From: Batkoa obscura
Lineage: Eukaryota; Entomophthoromycota; Entomophthoromycetes; Entomophthorales; Batkoaceae
NCBI GenBank assembly: GCA_030770535.1
Contig: JASVEC010000002.1
Location: 372,001-436,000 of the forward strand
Length of the DNA stretch: 64,000 nt
Direction: 5' to 3'
A model generated the notes under the pieces. It made no database searches and was not told the origin of the DNA. It saw only the letters and a list, made by a program, of their open reading frames with translations. A program made the translations under genes and the position numbers. Positions 47,364 through 58,789 of the stretch are shown piece after piece (position 1 is the stretch's first letter; each line of letters opens with the position of its first letter).

Positions 47364-48371
47364 TTAAGATCCTCAAAGCCTCCTTTTTTTCATTAGTATC
47401 CCCAAGATTCATTCCTTGACCATCTAATTCCTCAGTAAGAGGTCCTTCAACTTCTGAGATAGCTACTTTACTTTCTTCATTAAAAGAAGTATTGGATTCT
47501 GGAATAGCTAATTTACTCTTCCTCAATAGGTACTTAGCTTTCTAGAATAGTAGCGCTGCTTTCTTCCCTACCAATGAGCTTTTTAGTTTCTGAAGTGCTA
47601 GTACTATTTCCTTCCTTAGAAGTGGCTTTATTTCCTGAATTTGATACTCCACTTCCTGTTTTAGAACTTTATTCTCCTTAGGTAGATCCAATTCAATAAG
47701 CGGGACTTTTTTAGCCCATTCATCAGAAGTTATAAACTCAAACCCTTTTCCTTTAAATAAGCCAACAGTTTCTCTAATTTTAGAAATTTCAAAGGGGGTT
47801 GTATTATGTTACAATGTAATAAAATATACAATTATAATCCCCTCTTTTCCTGATGCATCAATGTAATTTTTTGTAATGTTATTTGGATCGTTCTTCCTCT
47901 CCTCATAATCCTTAGTATCTAAATTAAACCCAACCTGAACATAATGCAAATCTTTAAGATAGTTTCTACTGCATCACTAGTAGCTAATTCAGTGTTTTTC
48001 ATGTATCTTACTTGTTTTCCTGTGATCTTCTCAAGAATAGTTTCACTTTTTTTGATTTCAACTTTAATACCATTTGGGGATAAGCCATATAAACATTTAT
48101 GATCATATCTATGAGATGCAGTTTGATGACCTTCATCGTAAGCGCGCTTAGCAAACTCAGAATGCTGCTTACCATTAGATTCAATAAAGAAAAGATAGCC
48201 TTAACTCATTTTTGGCTTAACATTCAACATTTTTGGAGTATACTCTATTGATCTATCATCAAAAGTTAAAGCTATAATGTCAAATTGAGTACACTGTGTG
48301 GCCATTTGAAGTGACATAATTTGTAAATAAGAGCCAAAAATAATACCAGTGGATAATCCAAGGAACCTCAT
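47364..48371 (-). pseudogene. Broken polysaccharide (chitin) deacetylase, CE4 family
   Basis: Remnant of a secreted carbohydrate esterase family 4 enzyme, which deacetylates chitin in walls. From an ATG at 48371: MRFLGLSTGIIFGSYLQI (signal-like), then DIIALTFDDRSIEYTPKML, where TFDD is the catalytic-base motif and the usual GP is changed to RS; a TAA follows KPKMS at about 48201. The metal-binding motif survives as TASHRYDH, followed by ILEKITGKQVRYMKN. A frame change occurs near 47950; the text then continues GFNLDTKDYEE, a stop in IIVYFITL, and FKGKGFEFITSDEWAKKV, the family's usual ending. A Lys/Glu/Ser-rich tail with one more stop runs to the TAA at 47364-47366. About four breaks; not functional. 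Confidence 0.8.
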
Positions 48372-49039
48372 TTTGTATTAGTAATTTTCAGGATAATATA
48401 ATAGTATCGAGCATATCAACTAGTCAATAACTAATGAACTTATAGTTAAAAGTTGATTGTAATTTAACTATACAATAATTAAAATGGAATGTTTGTAATT
48501 TTTAAACCTTAGGAATGGATATATTTTTATATTAAAAAAAAGGTTTTTGGAATAAACAGTCAATATATTACAATCCTTAAAACAGTGATAGTTGTTTAAA
48601 ACAATAGTTTTTGCCAATCTCATGTAATGCTTCAATAACACATTGAACAATCTAGTAACAGAACCTAATTATAGCAATATCCTAATTAGTTTTTATACAA
48701 TTTAAAAAAGTAATACAATTCTAAAATTATGTCTTTTTTTCAAACCATATAAAAACTAGTTAATTGTCATTATATATGTGAAATCTGGTACTCAATGATT
48801 GGAGTCAAAGATAGCTACTACCTGGTTGATTACACTATAAGTCGAAAGGTCTTAGTTTGTGTGACTAAGATAGACTTGAATTATGAAGAATAGCTCGTAA
48901 TAGGCTATAGACTATGTAGGGCAAATAGCATAGACAATACTAATATAAAATCTACGTAAAACACTATTGAGTAAACTTAGTGGCTTTATTAAATGTTCGA
49001 GATATCAGGGGATAATTCAGTTAAAAAATCTCGAACTAC

Positions 49040-49146
49040 TATACCGGAATGTTTTTTTACTTCATTATTTTTTCCATTTTTTAAGCACTATTTAAGTGGA
49101 AAATTTGTTAGTAAAATTCTTAAACACAAAAACACATCTCCATACT
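49040..49146 (-). mobile_element. MITE-1 copy
   Basis: Minus orientation; core intact, left TIR changed to ACCGGAATGTTTTTTT. Confidence 0.8.
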
Positions 49147-49337
49147 AAAATCTCTTTTATACTCCGACAAGTATAAATATCAAAATGAGAAGATAAATAT
49201 TCTTTGGGATGAAACTAGAAATCCTTATAGCAAATCAAATTAAGGGCGTGGGATTGATTGTCTCTAAACTTGAGAACACAGTAGCTTAAGCAATTATTAT
49301 GCTATAATTAACCATGGGGCTGACAAAGCGATATTTT

Positions 49338-49442
49338 ACATGTAGAGATGTATTTTTTTTGATTAAAAATTTTACTAACAATTTTCCCACTCAACAACAT
49401 TCAAAAACAAAAAAAGTAATGAAATCAAAAAAACACTCCCAT
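49338..49442 (+). mobile_element. MITE-1 copy
   Basis: Plus orientation; core partly lost its AGCGCTT (reads CAACAACATTCAAAAAC). Confidence 0.75.
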
Positions 49443-49582
49443 TAGCTGTTTTAGCTAATAATATTTGAAATACTGTTTATTTTGAGAATTTTGAATACAA
49501 ATTTTATCATTGTTCTTATCTGAAATATCTTAAATTATTAATATAATAATATTTTTTTAATATAATAACATTAGGTAGTTTA

Positions 49583-49666
49583 CATAAAGGTGTTTTTTTT
49601 AAATGCTATTTGAATGGAAAGATTATTGATGAAATTCTTAAACAAAAAAATATATCCCCATATATT
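49583..49666 (-). mobile_element. MITE-1 copy with internal deletion
   Basis: Minus orientation, 84 bp; the segment between the left TIR and AAATGCTATTTGAATGG is missing, while the right end ATATCCCCATA is intact. Confidence 0.75.
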
Positions 49667-50604
49667 AAGTTGATATAATTTTTAATATATTTAACTGTTT
49701 TTTTTTGTTTTTATTATTTCATTTTTTTTAACATTATTAAATAAAAAAATATTTTGATTTTTACCAAGTTTTGTATTTTTTTATGAATCTCATTAGGATT
49801 TTAAAAATATTTATATTTATTTAAGAACTAAAAAAATTAAAATGTTTAAGTTAATCAACTTTTGAAAACTCTACCTGATTAGAATTTTAAATAATTAAAC
49901 AATTGCAAGTATTTTATAAAAATACATAAAGCTTTTCACTACTTATGATAGTTGTTGAATCTATCCTTTCATTGTTTTTTATATACATTAAATCTGTTTG
50001 AGTTTTCGGAGGCTTTTAATAAACCAGTTTTAATACAACTTTTAAAGTAACATTTGTACTGTTCTGTATTTGAACATTTGTAATATTGTAGAATAAGAAA
50101 ACAAAATTATAATATTTCCAATTTTTTGATTTAAACAAATTTCAGTTCAAAGATTAACGAACGCTTATTATTGCCCAAAAAACTCATAATTTAGCCTAAA
50201 ATGAAAATCAAGAGCATCGTAATAAAAATACCAATATAAAATTGGTCATCCAAGCTATGATGAGAATAATTTCATAAAAATGAAAAATTTAAAAATATAA
50301 TAGTAACAAATCTCTCCTATTGTTATCAATGAAGAACAATGCGTTTTACTACATGGTCGGTTTTACCTAATCAACTTGAAACATTCTATAGGATGGAGTT
50401 CGCCTCAAGTTCCATATTACAAATCTTATAAATCACTTCTCATATGATTGATGACGATTTTCAATTTAACTTACAAATTCTACCCAGACTGGTTTCAATT
50501 TACAGCATACCATATTCAAGAATAAATTCATCTAATTGGATGATACTTGCATTACGTAGAATGATGAAACATACGGACTATTAAATTATATGCTCAAAAT
50601 AAAC

Positions 50605-50612
50605 TATAAATA
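50605..50612 (+). promoter_or_regulatory. TATA box of the GH15 gene
   Basis: TATAAATA 52-59 bp before the ATG, the same spacing as in the subtilisin genes. Confidence 0.6.
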
Positions 50613-50663
50613 GCTAACAAATCCATTCAATAATCTGATTTATTAGTAATATTAAAATAAATA

Positions 50664-52688
50664 ATGATACCAACTAATAACGAAGTCGAGGATTTATGTA
50701 AGGCATATCCGCCTATTGACAATTATGGTATAATAGGGAATATGCATACAGTAGCTCTAAGCGGAAGCAATGGTAGTATCGATTTTATGTGCTATCCGAT
50801 CTTTGATTCTCCAAGTATCTTTGCAAGGCTTTTAGATCACAAAAAGGGAGGTCACTTTTCTATTAGCCCATCAAACGGTAAAAGTATCTCTATCAAACAA
50901 CAATATTTACCAGAAACCAATATCTTATCTACTCGTTTCTTGGATACTTCTTATTCTTTACAGTTGAATGATTATATGCATTTGCCTAGTTCCAAGATAT
51001 CTGGAAGTGAACAAATCTACCCTTGGTTAATTCGTTCCGTGGCTTCTACCCGTGGAAAAGTAAGTTTTAAAATGGAATTATATCCTTCATTTAATTATGC
51101 CCAAGACACCCATACTACTAAATTAGTTAAAGTTGAGAACCCAGCTTCAAGTCAAAGTGGGCAATCAGGCGAACATAAAATAGTATTTGAATCTGAAAAG
51201 CTTACCATGGATTTAAGATATGTATTTAAATGTAATAATGAGACCCCTAAATGCAAGCAAGTTCCTGAAATGAATTGGAATATAAGTGAGGTCGTTGAGG
51301 GAGGTAATTTGGGTCCTGGTGTTGAGTTAGAAATGACTTTAGAAGAAGGTCAAGAGATAGTGTTTTTCTTTAGAGAAGTACCTTCAACTTGCAAAGTCAG
51401 TGAAAATTGCGATTACAAACTATCTTTACACGATCCTGAATTATCAGTTGAATTATCTAATCAGTTATTTGAGGATACTTATAGATTCTGGCAATCCTGG
51501 ATCCGTAGTTGTACCTATAAAGGTAGATGGCGAGAAGCGGTGCATCGTTCCGCATTAACTCTCAAATTATTGACTTATAAACCAACCGGGGCTATTGTTG
51601 CATCACCAACTTTTTCATTACCTGAATTTATTGGTGGTACACGTAACTGGGATTATCGATTTTCATGGATAAGAGATGCTTCATTTACCATCTATGCTTT
51701 TATTCGATTGGGATTCATTGAAGAAGCACATGACTATATGAAATATATTGAAAATCGATTAAACAATCTTAATAAAGATGGATCATTGAGTATTATGTAT
51801 AGTATTCATGGCTCAACAGAATTGGAAGAGATTGAACTGAATCATTTGGATGGCTATCGTGGATCTAAACCTGTACGTATTGGTAATGGAGCTGCAGATC
51901 ATATACAATTAGATATCTATGGTGAATTGTTAGATGCTATCTACTTATTTAATAAGTTTGGAGTCCCTATTTCTTATGATATGTGGGTAAAGGTAAGGAA
52001 TATTGCAGATTATGTTGTGGAAAATTGGGACAAAAAAGATATGTCTATTTGGGAAGTAAGAAATCAACAGCAAAACTTTTTATATTCTAAAATCTTATGT
52101 TGGGTTGCTCTTGACCGTAGTATTCGCTTATCTGAAAAGAGAAATCTACCTTGTTTACAAAAAGACAAATGGTTAAAGACAAGAGATACCGTTTATGAAG
52201 AGATTATGACCAAGGGCTGGAATGATGAATTGAAAATGTTTAAACAGTCTTTTGAAGCCGATACTTCGTTAGATTCTTCTGTTTTAATTATGCCTTTGGT
52301 GTTTTTTATCTCCCCAAGTGATCCAAGATTACTTTCTACTATTGATCGTATCCTATTACCATTAGAAAAAGGTGGTCTAGTTTCAAACGGCTTAGTCTAT
52401 AGATATAATCATCTTACCTCTGAGGATGGTGTAGGTGGTGAGGAAGGCTCTTTCTCTATGTGCACCTTTTGGCTAATTGAGGCATTGACTAGAGCAGGTA
52501 AATACAACCCAAGATACTTACATATTGCTACTAATATGTTTGAGCAAATGTTGGGGTATTCTAATCATCTCTGTTTATATTCTGAAGAAATTGCTACCTC
52601 TGGGGAAGCATTGGGTAATTTCCCTCAAGCCTTCACACATATTGCTCTTATCTCCGCTGCCTTTAACTTGGATAGAGTTTTAAAGTAG
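50664..52688 (+). CDS. GH15-family glycosidase (glucoamylase/trehalase-like), intronless
   Basis: Alpha-glucoside hydrolase of the bacterial-type GH15 group that includes trehalases and glucan 1,4-alpha-glucosidases; the substrate is not certain. One exon, 674 aa. The N-terminal domain (trehalase-like, DUF5911) is clear at 15-60: YPPIDNYGIIGNMHTVAL, GSNGSIDFMCYPIFDSPSIF. The (alpha/alpha)6 catalytic domain begins near 285 with WREAVHRSALTLKLLTY, then TRNWDYRFSWIRDASFTIYA, GNGAADHIQLDIYGELLDA, the probable acid Glu464 in SIWEVRNQQQNFLYSKILCW, and the probable base in GGEEGSFSMCTFWLIEAL (Glu593/594). No signal peptide, so it is likely cytosolic. The length matches the bacterial family. Absence of introns and the domain layout allow bacterial transfer, but other genes here are also intronless. 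Confidence 0.92.
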   Translation: MIPTNNEVEDLCKAYPPIDNYGIIGNMHTVALSGSNGSIDFMCYPIFDSPSIFARLLDHKKGGHFSISPSNGKSISIKQQYLPETNILSTRFLDTSYSLQLNDYMHLPSSKISGSEQIYPWLIRSVASTRGKVSFKMELYPSFNYAQDTHTTKLVKVENPASSQSGQSGEHKIVFESEKLTMDLRYVFKCNNETPKCKQVPEMNWNISEVVEGGNLGPGVELEMTLEEGQEIVFFFREVPSTCKVSENCDYKLSLHDPELSVELSNQLFEDTYRFWQSWIRSCTYKGRWREAVHRSALTLKLLTYKPTGAIVASPTFSLPEFIGGTRNWDYRFSWIRDASFTIYAFIRLGFIEEAHDYMKYIENRLNNLNKDGSLSIMYSIHGSTELEEIELNHLDGYRGSKPVRIGNGAADHIQLDIYGELLDAIYLFNKFGVPISYDMWVKVRNIADYVVENWDKKDMSIWEVRNQQQNFLYSKILCWVALDRSIRLSEKRNLPCLQKDKWLKTRDTVYEEIMTKGWNDELKMFKQSFEADTSLDSSVLIMPLVFFISPSDPRLLSTIDRILLPLEKGGLVSNGLVYRYNHLTSEDGVGGEEGSFSMCTFWLIEALTRAGKYNPRYLHIATNMFEQMLGYSNHLCLYSEEIATSGEALGNFPQAFTHIALISAAFNLDRVLK

Positions 52689-53104
52689 ATGTAGTGAAAT
52701 TATTGTTGTTTTAATATCCTACTATCAAATTAACTATTTTAACATTATAACATGTTTAATGTTAAAAATAAATTATCTTTAATACATTATTATCATTTTT
52801 AAAATTTCAAAAAAATAATATAACTAAAAAACCTTTAGTTTTTATAACCAAGACGAAATCTTCATAATCATCCTTTCAATAATTTATTAATTTTATAAAT
52901 ATTATAGACTTCAAATATGATTATTATGTTTTATAATATAGAAATAGCTCAATGCTAGTCAAAAATGTTATCATAAAGCAAAAGGTTTAAGCTCACATAG
53001 TGATATAGGAGTCTTAAAAGCAATCATAAAAGTTATAAAATATATATCATTTTTTATAATTATTACAATTATTCATTTTTATTAGTTTAGAAGCTTAAAG
53101 TCAA

Positions 53105-53213
53105 CATTTGGGACTGTGTTTTTGTTTAAGAATTTTACTACCAATCTTTCCACTCAAATAGTACTTACTTAAGATAGAAAAAGTGATGAAATCAAAAAAA
53201 AACACTCCCATTT
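53105..53213 (+). mobile_element. MITE-1 copy
   Basis: Plus orientation; core reads CCACTCAAATAGTACTTACTTAAG with a small duplication, right end ACACTCCCATTTA. Confidence 0.78.
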
Positions 53214-53848
53214 AATAAATTTTCAATTTTTATAAATTCACTTTGGATTTTAGATAAGTAGTTATAAACCATTGCAAAAAAAGTTATTTTATGCAAATAA
53301 AAAAATTTACTTTGCAAAATCATAATTTGAAGTTAGAGTCATTTTTTCAAAGATCTGAAAAGTTTACATAAAAAGTATCTTTTTTGTGATATAAAATACA
53401 TTCATTGTATTTCAAACTTGTAAAGCTTAGAAAGAGTTTGAAGGATGTAAGAAAAATAGAAGCTATCATTAGTTTATAGCCTCCGACTTTGCCCTCATGC
53501 TTTTTATGAACCAATGAGTGGATATTTTAAAAATCATAAGTAAGAGCTAGTTATATTCCTTTTAGGATTTTTAACTCTTCTCCCCCCAGAGTTCCCTCAC
53601 TAGTGGCTAAGTTCCATAAGTTGCTAGTAGAGTACTTATTCTTCTAGTTACTAATAAAACATTTAAGATTAACTCCCTTTAAGAAATAAAATCAATAACT
53701 CATAGGTCATTATTATATTATTATAAATTATAAAATCCTACATTTTTCAATGAGTCATCGGCTAAATAAGATTTACACTTATAAAAGTGTATTAAATAAT
53801 ATTGTAATGATTTGGAGATAAATCACACACTATAGGGTCTTTTGTTTA

Positions 53849-53884
53849 AAGTAGTGTTTAAGTTTACAAACTTAAACACTACTT
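53849..53884. repeat. Perfect 17-bp inverted repeat with 2-nt loop
   Basis: AAGTAGTGTTTAAGTTT, then AC, then its exact reverse complement. CACTATAG words lie on both sides (about 53827 and 53931), so it may be the centre of a larger, worn symmetric element. Confidence 0.8.
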
Positions 53885-54177
53885 CATCTTTCATGTTATA
53901 ATAATATCAAACGTAAGGTTAAATAGCCACTATAGTGTTTACTCAACAAAGGGAATGATAAGTTTATTAATTAAATCTTCCTTTTGCCTCATTATATAAA
54001 TATAATGAGACAATTTTTTTAGGTAAAAAGAAAAGGAAGGAAAAGAAAAACCAATCAACACCAACTTGAAAGTAAGACTCTATTTAGAAAAATTCTACTA
54101 AAGTTAATTCTATAAGTGTTAATATGAAATAATCGTAAGGAAGTCGAAACTCCTTTATATTAAAATAAAGCCCATTT

Positions 54178-55851
54178 TTAAATTAATAAACCAGCTACAC
54201 ATGCTGATACAAAGGTACAGATAGTACCTGTCAACATAGCAGAGAAGGCAACATTAGCAAGGTCATGTTTACGTGATGGTGCCATAGCTCCTAAACAACC
54301 AACTTGGATACCAATGGAAGCTAAATTAGCAAAACCACAAAGGGAATAGATAGCAAGTACATTGGCACGTACTGAAAGAACGTTAGCGGCTTCAAGTTTA
54401 GTTAATTCAGCAAAGGCAGCAAATTCATTAACAAACATTTTAATAGCCATAAGTTTACCAACTTCATAACATTCACTTGGTGGTACACCAACAAAGAAAG
54501 CAAATGGTACAAAGACATAACCCATAATAAGCTCAAGGGTTAACTTTTCAATGTTAACAAAGGAACCTAACCAAGTAAGTAAAGAATTGACTAAAGCAAG
54601 TAAAGAAATAACAGCCAAAAGAGTACCACCAATAAGTAAAACTAAAGTAACACCTTGAGCAGCACCATTAGCGGCAGCATGTAAAATATTGACTTCTTTT
54701 TCTTCAGATTTTGGTACAGTTACTGTACCCTTGGTCTTACTTTCTTCAAGTTCTGGATAACGCATTTTAGAAAGAGCAAGTGAACATGGGATGGACATAA
54801 CACAAGAGGTGATTAAAGATTGAGGATCAATTTTCATGTTAATGAAAGCAATTAAAACGGAACCTGCAATGGTAGCAAAACCAGATGTCATAACTTGATG
54901 AAGTTCAGCAATAGTCATTTCAGCTAAGAAAGGTTTGACTAATAAAGCGGATTCACCTTGTCCAACAAACGGAGAAGCAGCAGCTACTACAGATTCAGAG
55001 CCAGAAGTATCCATTAAACTTTTAAAGAACCAAGCAAACTTAACTACAAGCCATTGCATAGCACCAGTGTAGTAAACAATTTGAATAAATGAAGCAAAGA
55101 ATAATACACCTGGTAATACAGTGAATACAAAGATCATTTCATTAGCGAAATCACCAGCTACAAATTTAGCACCTTCTTTGGCGAAACCAAGTAAAGCAGC
55201 ACATTGAAGAGATAACCAATGGAATAAGGAGTAACCAGCATAGGTCTTAATGACAAAGATACCAAGTAAAAATTGTAAAATGATCCCAACAACAACGGTT
55301 TGCCAGTTGATATTCTTTGGACTCCTTGAAGTAGCGAACATAAGGAAAGTAAATACAAATAAACCTAATAAAGATTGACCTCTTTGTAATAAAGTTCCGT
55401 TGGCAGTTTCTGGGGTACCAAAAGCGACAGCAATAAGTAAAGTAAGAGCGAGAGTAATACCAATTCCATACTTATAAAGTGTCTTTGTACTTCTAAATAA
55501 ACGACCAATTGGTTTCCAAGCAATAGAAATAGGACGAGTAACAATAGTAGTTGGTACAAATTCGAAGAAAATTTTAAGAGAAATAAAAGCATAAAGTAAA
55601 CAACGAACAAGAGGATCTTCTGGATGAAGGACTAAAGTGGCAATGAAATAAGCGGTCATTAATACCCAAAATACAGCTAAAATAATTTTGGTAAGATATC
55701 TTCTCCAAAATGGTTTTGGAGTATCACTTGAAGCCTCCTCTGAACCATAAGAATCTAAATGAGGTCTTGGACCCGATTTCTCATTATCGTAATTATCGAC
55801 CGGAATTTCAACGTTATCCGGTCTTGTCTTTTCATCAATTTGAGTGGACAT
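54178..55851 (-). CDS. Concentrative nucleoside transporter (CNT/SLC28)
   Basis: Plasma-membrane symporter that takes up nucleosides with protons or sodium. One exon, 557 aa. A hydrophilic acidic N-terminus (1-48) precedes the first spans (IILAVFWVLMTAYFIATLVL, CLLYAFISLKIFFEFV). The CNT core follows: LPGVLFFASFIQIVYYTGAMQ, the substrate-binding loop FVGQGESALLVKPFLAEMT (Gln298 and Glu300), VMTSGFATIAGSVLIAFI, and VFVPFAFFVGVPPSEC. The loop reads GQGESALL where animal CNTs have GQTEAPLL. It ends with a hydrophobic span (TGTICTFVSACVAGLLI). The length and the roughly 12-13 hydrophobic segments fit eukaryotic CNTs. The start is the first ATG of the frame, with TATAAATA about 120 bp upstream. 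Confidence 0.94.
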   Translation of the reverse strand: MSTQIDEKTRPDNVEIPVDNYDNEKSGPRPHLDSYGSEEASSDTPKPFWRRYLTKIILAVFWVLMTAYFIATLVLHPEDPLVRCLLYAFISLKIFFEFVPTTIVTRPISIAWKPIGRLFRSTKTLYKYGIGITLALTLLIAVAFGTPETANGTLLQRGQSLLGLFVFTFLMFATSRSPKNINWQTVVVGIILQFLLGIFVIKTYAGYSLFHWLSLQCAALLGFAKEGAKFVAGDFANEMIFVFTVLPGVLFFASFIQIVYYTGAMQWLVVKFAWFFKSLMDTSGSESVVAAASPFVGQGESALLVKPFLAEMTIAELHQVMTSGFATIAGSVLIAFINMKIDPQSLITSCVMSIPCSLALSKMRYPELEESKTKGTVTVPKSEEKEVNILHAAANGAAQGVTLVLLIGGTLLAVISLLALVNSLLTWLGSFVNIEKLTLELIMGYVFVPFAFFVGVPPSECYEVGKLMAIKMFVNEFAAFAELTKLEAANVLSVRANVLAIYSLCGFANLASIGIQVGCLGAMAPSRKHDLANVAFSAMLTGTICTFVSACVAGLLI

Positions 55852-55972
55852 GATTTTTTTAAAGTATTAATTATAAAAGTTTTGTTATAAAAAACAAACT
55901 TTTAAAAAGTTAAAAGTATAGAATTAAAATTAAATTATTGTTTAAAAAAATTTTAATTCAACTATTTATACT

Positions 55973-55980
55973 ATTTGTTG
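55973..55980 (-). promoter_or_regulatory. Possible TATA box of the nucleoside transporter gene
   Basis: TATAAATA on the minus strand about 122 bp before the ATG. Confidence 0.45.
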
Positions 55981-57021
55981 ATTATCTAGCTCTTAACAAA
56001 AATTTTATTAGATGAATTAAAACTTATTGATATATGACCTCATGTTACTTAAAGATTACTTAATAAAGTGATTTCACTCTTTAAAATTGCTAAGATCGTA
56101 TTTATTTAGATAAGTTTCGAAATTTATTAAATATCTTCTTAAGTATATTCCAACCAATCAACTTTCATTTGAAAGCTTTAAATACTACTTTTAGAAACTG
56201 TAAATCGAAATAGTCATTGAATATTTATTCAAGTAATGGGAACTACCATCACAAGATAGTCGACTTTAAATTGTGGGGTAAAATGGTTACTAGTTGATGT
56301 GTATTTTTGTATAATTTGAGTTCATTTTTTATAGCATTTTCAATAATTAGATTTACCATGCTATTTAAAGTAAGACACTTGCTCCATCCAAAGTCAAGCT
56401 TTGTATTGCTGTTACTATTCAACTATTCGAACCTTTTATTTTTATTTTTATTTATTTTTATTTATTTCATCGGTTCATTTATTTAGTATTGTTCTTTAGT
56501 TGACACTTGGAATGAAATTTAACCAATTATTATGTTTCAACTATTATTCCTTTAATAACTCTCTCCTTGTTGAAGATTAGTATTAGAAATTTGAACGTAA
56601 TTAATTACCTTCTATTTTTAATAATGTTTTTATGGTTTTATAATTCAAGATTGAATATAAGGTACTAAAGACAGAGCTCTTATTCTTATTCATTTATTTT
56701 TCACGTTATTTTGAACTTTTTAATTGCTTTAGTAATTTTAAATGTTACATCGACAATCAAATACTTCACCTTATTTATAATAATAAGTTGTTAACTTACC
56801 ATTTTATTTTAAATATTTAAATTTATTTAGACTTATTCGAATATAATAATATTTAAAAGAAAGAATAAACTTAGAATTAGCTATAAATATCTTACCAATC
56901 GCTTAATAAATTTAAATTTTTTTAAGGATTTTATTTGATTATCTTTAGAATCTAAGAATTAATAATTTGAAAAATCTATATTGAAAATTATTTCAATACC
57001 CTTAATACCAGAATAGGGTAT

Positions 57022-57171
57022 TGTATTATATTATCTTATATTATCTTATATTATCTTATATTATCTTATATTATATTATCTTATATTATATTATATTATA
57101 TTATATTATATTATATTATATTATATTATATTATATTATATTAAATTAAATTATATTATATTATATTATAT
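57022..57171. repeat. Tandem repeat: TTATCTTATA units passing into TTATA units
   Basis: About 150 bp. The left part is a 10-bp unit (TTATCTTATA, four to five copies), the right part a pure 5-bp TTATA array with one TTAAA interruption; the 10-mer is two 5-mers with a C substitution. Confidence 0.9.
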
Positions 57172-58362
57172 CACTGTTTTATTTTATTTTATTTTTATTT
57201 TAAATATGATTTTTTTTATTTTAGTCCTATTAAGTAATAATATAATATAGTCATCTAATTTAATTTTTATTAAGTTTATTCCATGTTAAATTGAATTTCA
57301 GAATTAAGTTTCTAGATTATTAAATTTGAAATACAAAATCTTTAATAAAATGATTAATGAATTAAAAGAATTTAAACTATATTTATTATATTTTTTTAAT
57401 ATCGCTAATAATACAAGTGTAAATAATACAAATATGTATTTCCCGATACGGGGAAGTATTAATTACAATTGCTGTGATTTCAATATAAAATTCAATCTAG
57501 ATTTTGTACACTTATTAGCATGCCATTAATTTATTTTTGTAACCTTGTTTTTATTATTATTTCCATAAATCCGCTAGCTTAGGTAATAACTCATTTGGAG
57601 ATAAATAGTTTCTAAATATTATTACACAATACAATTAAGTACAAAAGTAGATGAAGAGTTTTTTGTACATAATAAATAAATAAATAATTTTATTTAATTG
57701 TTTTTAACATAAAATTCAAAAAATTTATTAGATGATGGAACGAATTTTTATCTCCCTTTTTTATTAATTCAACTTTTTTTATCCTTTTATTAAAGATAAG
57801 GGATAATTTTATAAGTATTAGAGTCAATGTGCTTAAAATAAAAGCTTATAAAATAAAAACTTATAATGTATATATAAATAGATTCTACTTTTATATATTT
57901 ATAATAATATCTCTTTATAATTTATAATAACCTGCTATAATACACAATTAATTAAATATTATTATTAATAAAAATAAAACCACCATCAATTCCTTTATTA
58001 GATCATCAATAAATAATAAAACCCTTAATTAAAGTATATTTGTTTTTTTATTAAAAAGATCAGATTTATCATTTTATGCACTTTAATTAAAAGAATCCTT
58101 TAGGAATATTAAAATAGTTGAAATAAACTTAGTTGATTTGTTTAAATTATTGTTTGAAATAAGATTATTATTGTTACTTTGTTGTTATTGTTTTTTATAA
58201 TAATATAATATTAATAGATTCTAACTTTTATTTGTTTATTGTTTATCAAAATTTAAGTGTAAATATTTTATTTTTATCTATTTGTAAACTATAATAAACT
58301 TTGACAAAAAAATTGTAAGTGATTAAATCATTTGATTTATTGTATAAATGATACATAGTAAA

Positions 58363-58439
58363 TAATAAAAATAATAAAAATAAAAATAAAAATAAAAATA
58401 AAAATAAAAATAAAAATAAAAATAAAAATAAAAATAAAA
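58363..58439. repeat. (AAAAAT)n microsatellite
   Basis: About 77 bp of nearly pure hexamer array. Confidence 0.9.
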
Positions 58440-58575
58440 CTTTTACAAAAATAAAAATAAAATTCTTATTAAAATATAAACTTCATTTAAAACATTTATA
58501 TTGTCAAACAAATTGAAAGTATCGTTTATTTACTATAATCATTATCTTTTTTAAAGCCTTGAAATAACTGTAACT

Positions 58576-58613
58576 TGGAGGTGTTTTTTTTAAACACAAA
58601 AATACATCCCTAC
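58576..58613. mobile_element. MITE-1 remnant reduced to its two ends
   Basis: Only about 38 bp: GGAGGTGTTTTTTTTAAACA joined to CAAAAATACATCCCTAC. The whole core is missing. Confidence 0.6.
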
Positions 58614-58789
58614 CCTCATTTCTTATTTCAGATAACAAAATAGAAAGTTTAAATAGAAGTAGAAAATAAAGTTAAGTATTAGTAGATAAGATGTAAACAA
58701 GATGAATAAAATTCTTAATAGTAATTATAAAGTTAGAAATGTTATGAAATTTATTAGCTTCTATTTGATATCCAAATTAACATATAACA

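Larger units (their letters stand above)
48372..50604. other. Intergenic with a cluster of three MITE-1 copies
   Basis: Three copies lie between 49040 and 49666. The 60-codon open frame at 48468-48650 is not supported. The rest is AT-rich. Confidence 0.6.
52689..54177. other. Intergenic between convergent GH15 and nucleoside transporter genes
   Basis: Holds a MITE-1 at 53105 and a perfect hairpin at 53849-53884. No gene seen. Confidence 0.6.

Noticed and set aside
55158-55610. Leu-rich frames overlapping the nucleoside transporter
   Set aside because: Same-strand alternative frames of the CNT coding region, not separate genes.
57326-57529. 67-codon open frame on the plus strand with several Cys
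   Set aside because: No homology or promoter, low-complexity Asn/Tyr/Phe content expected from AT-rich DNA.
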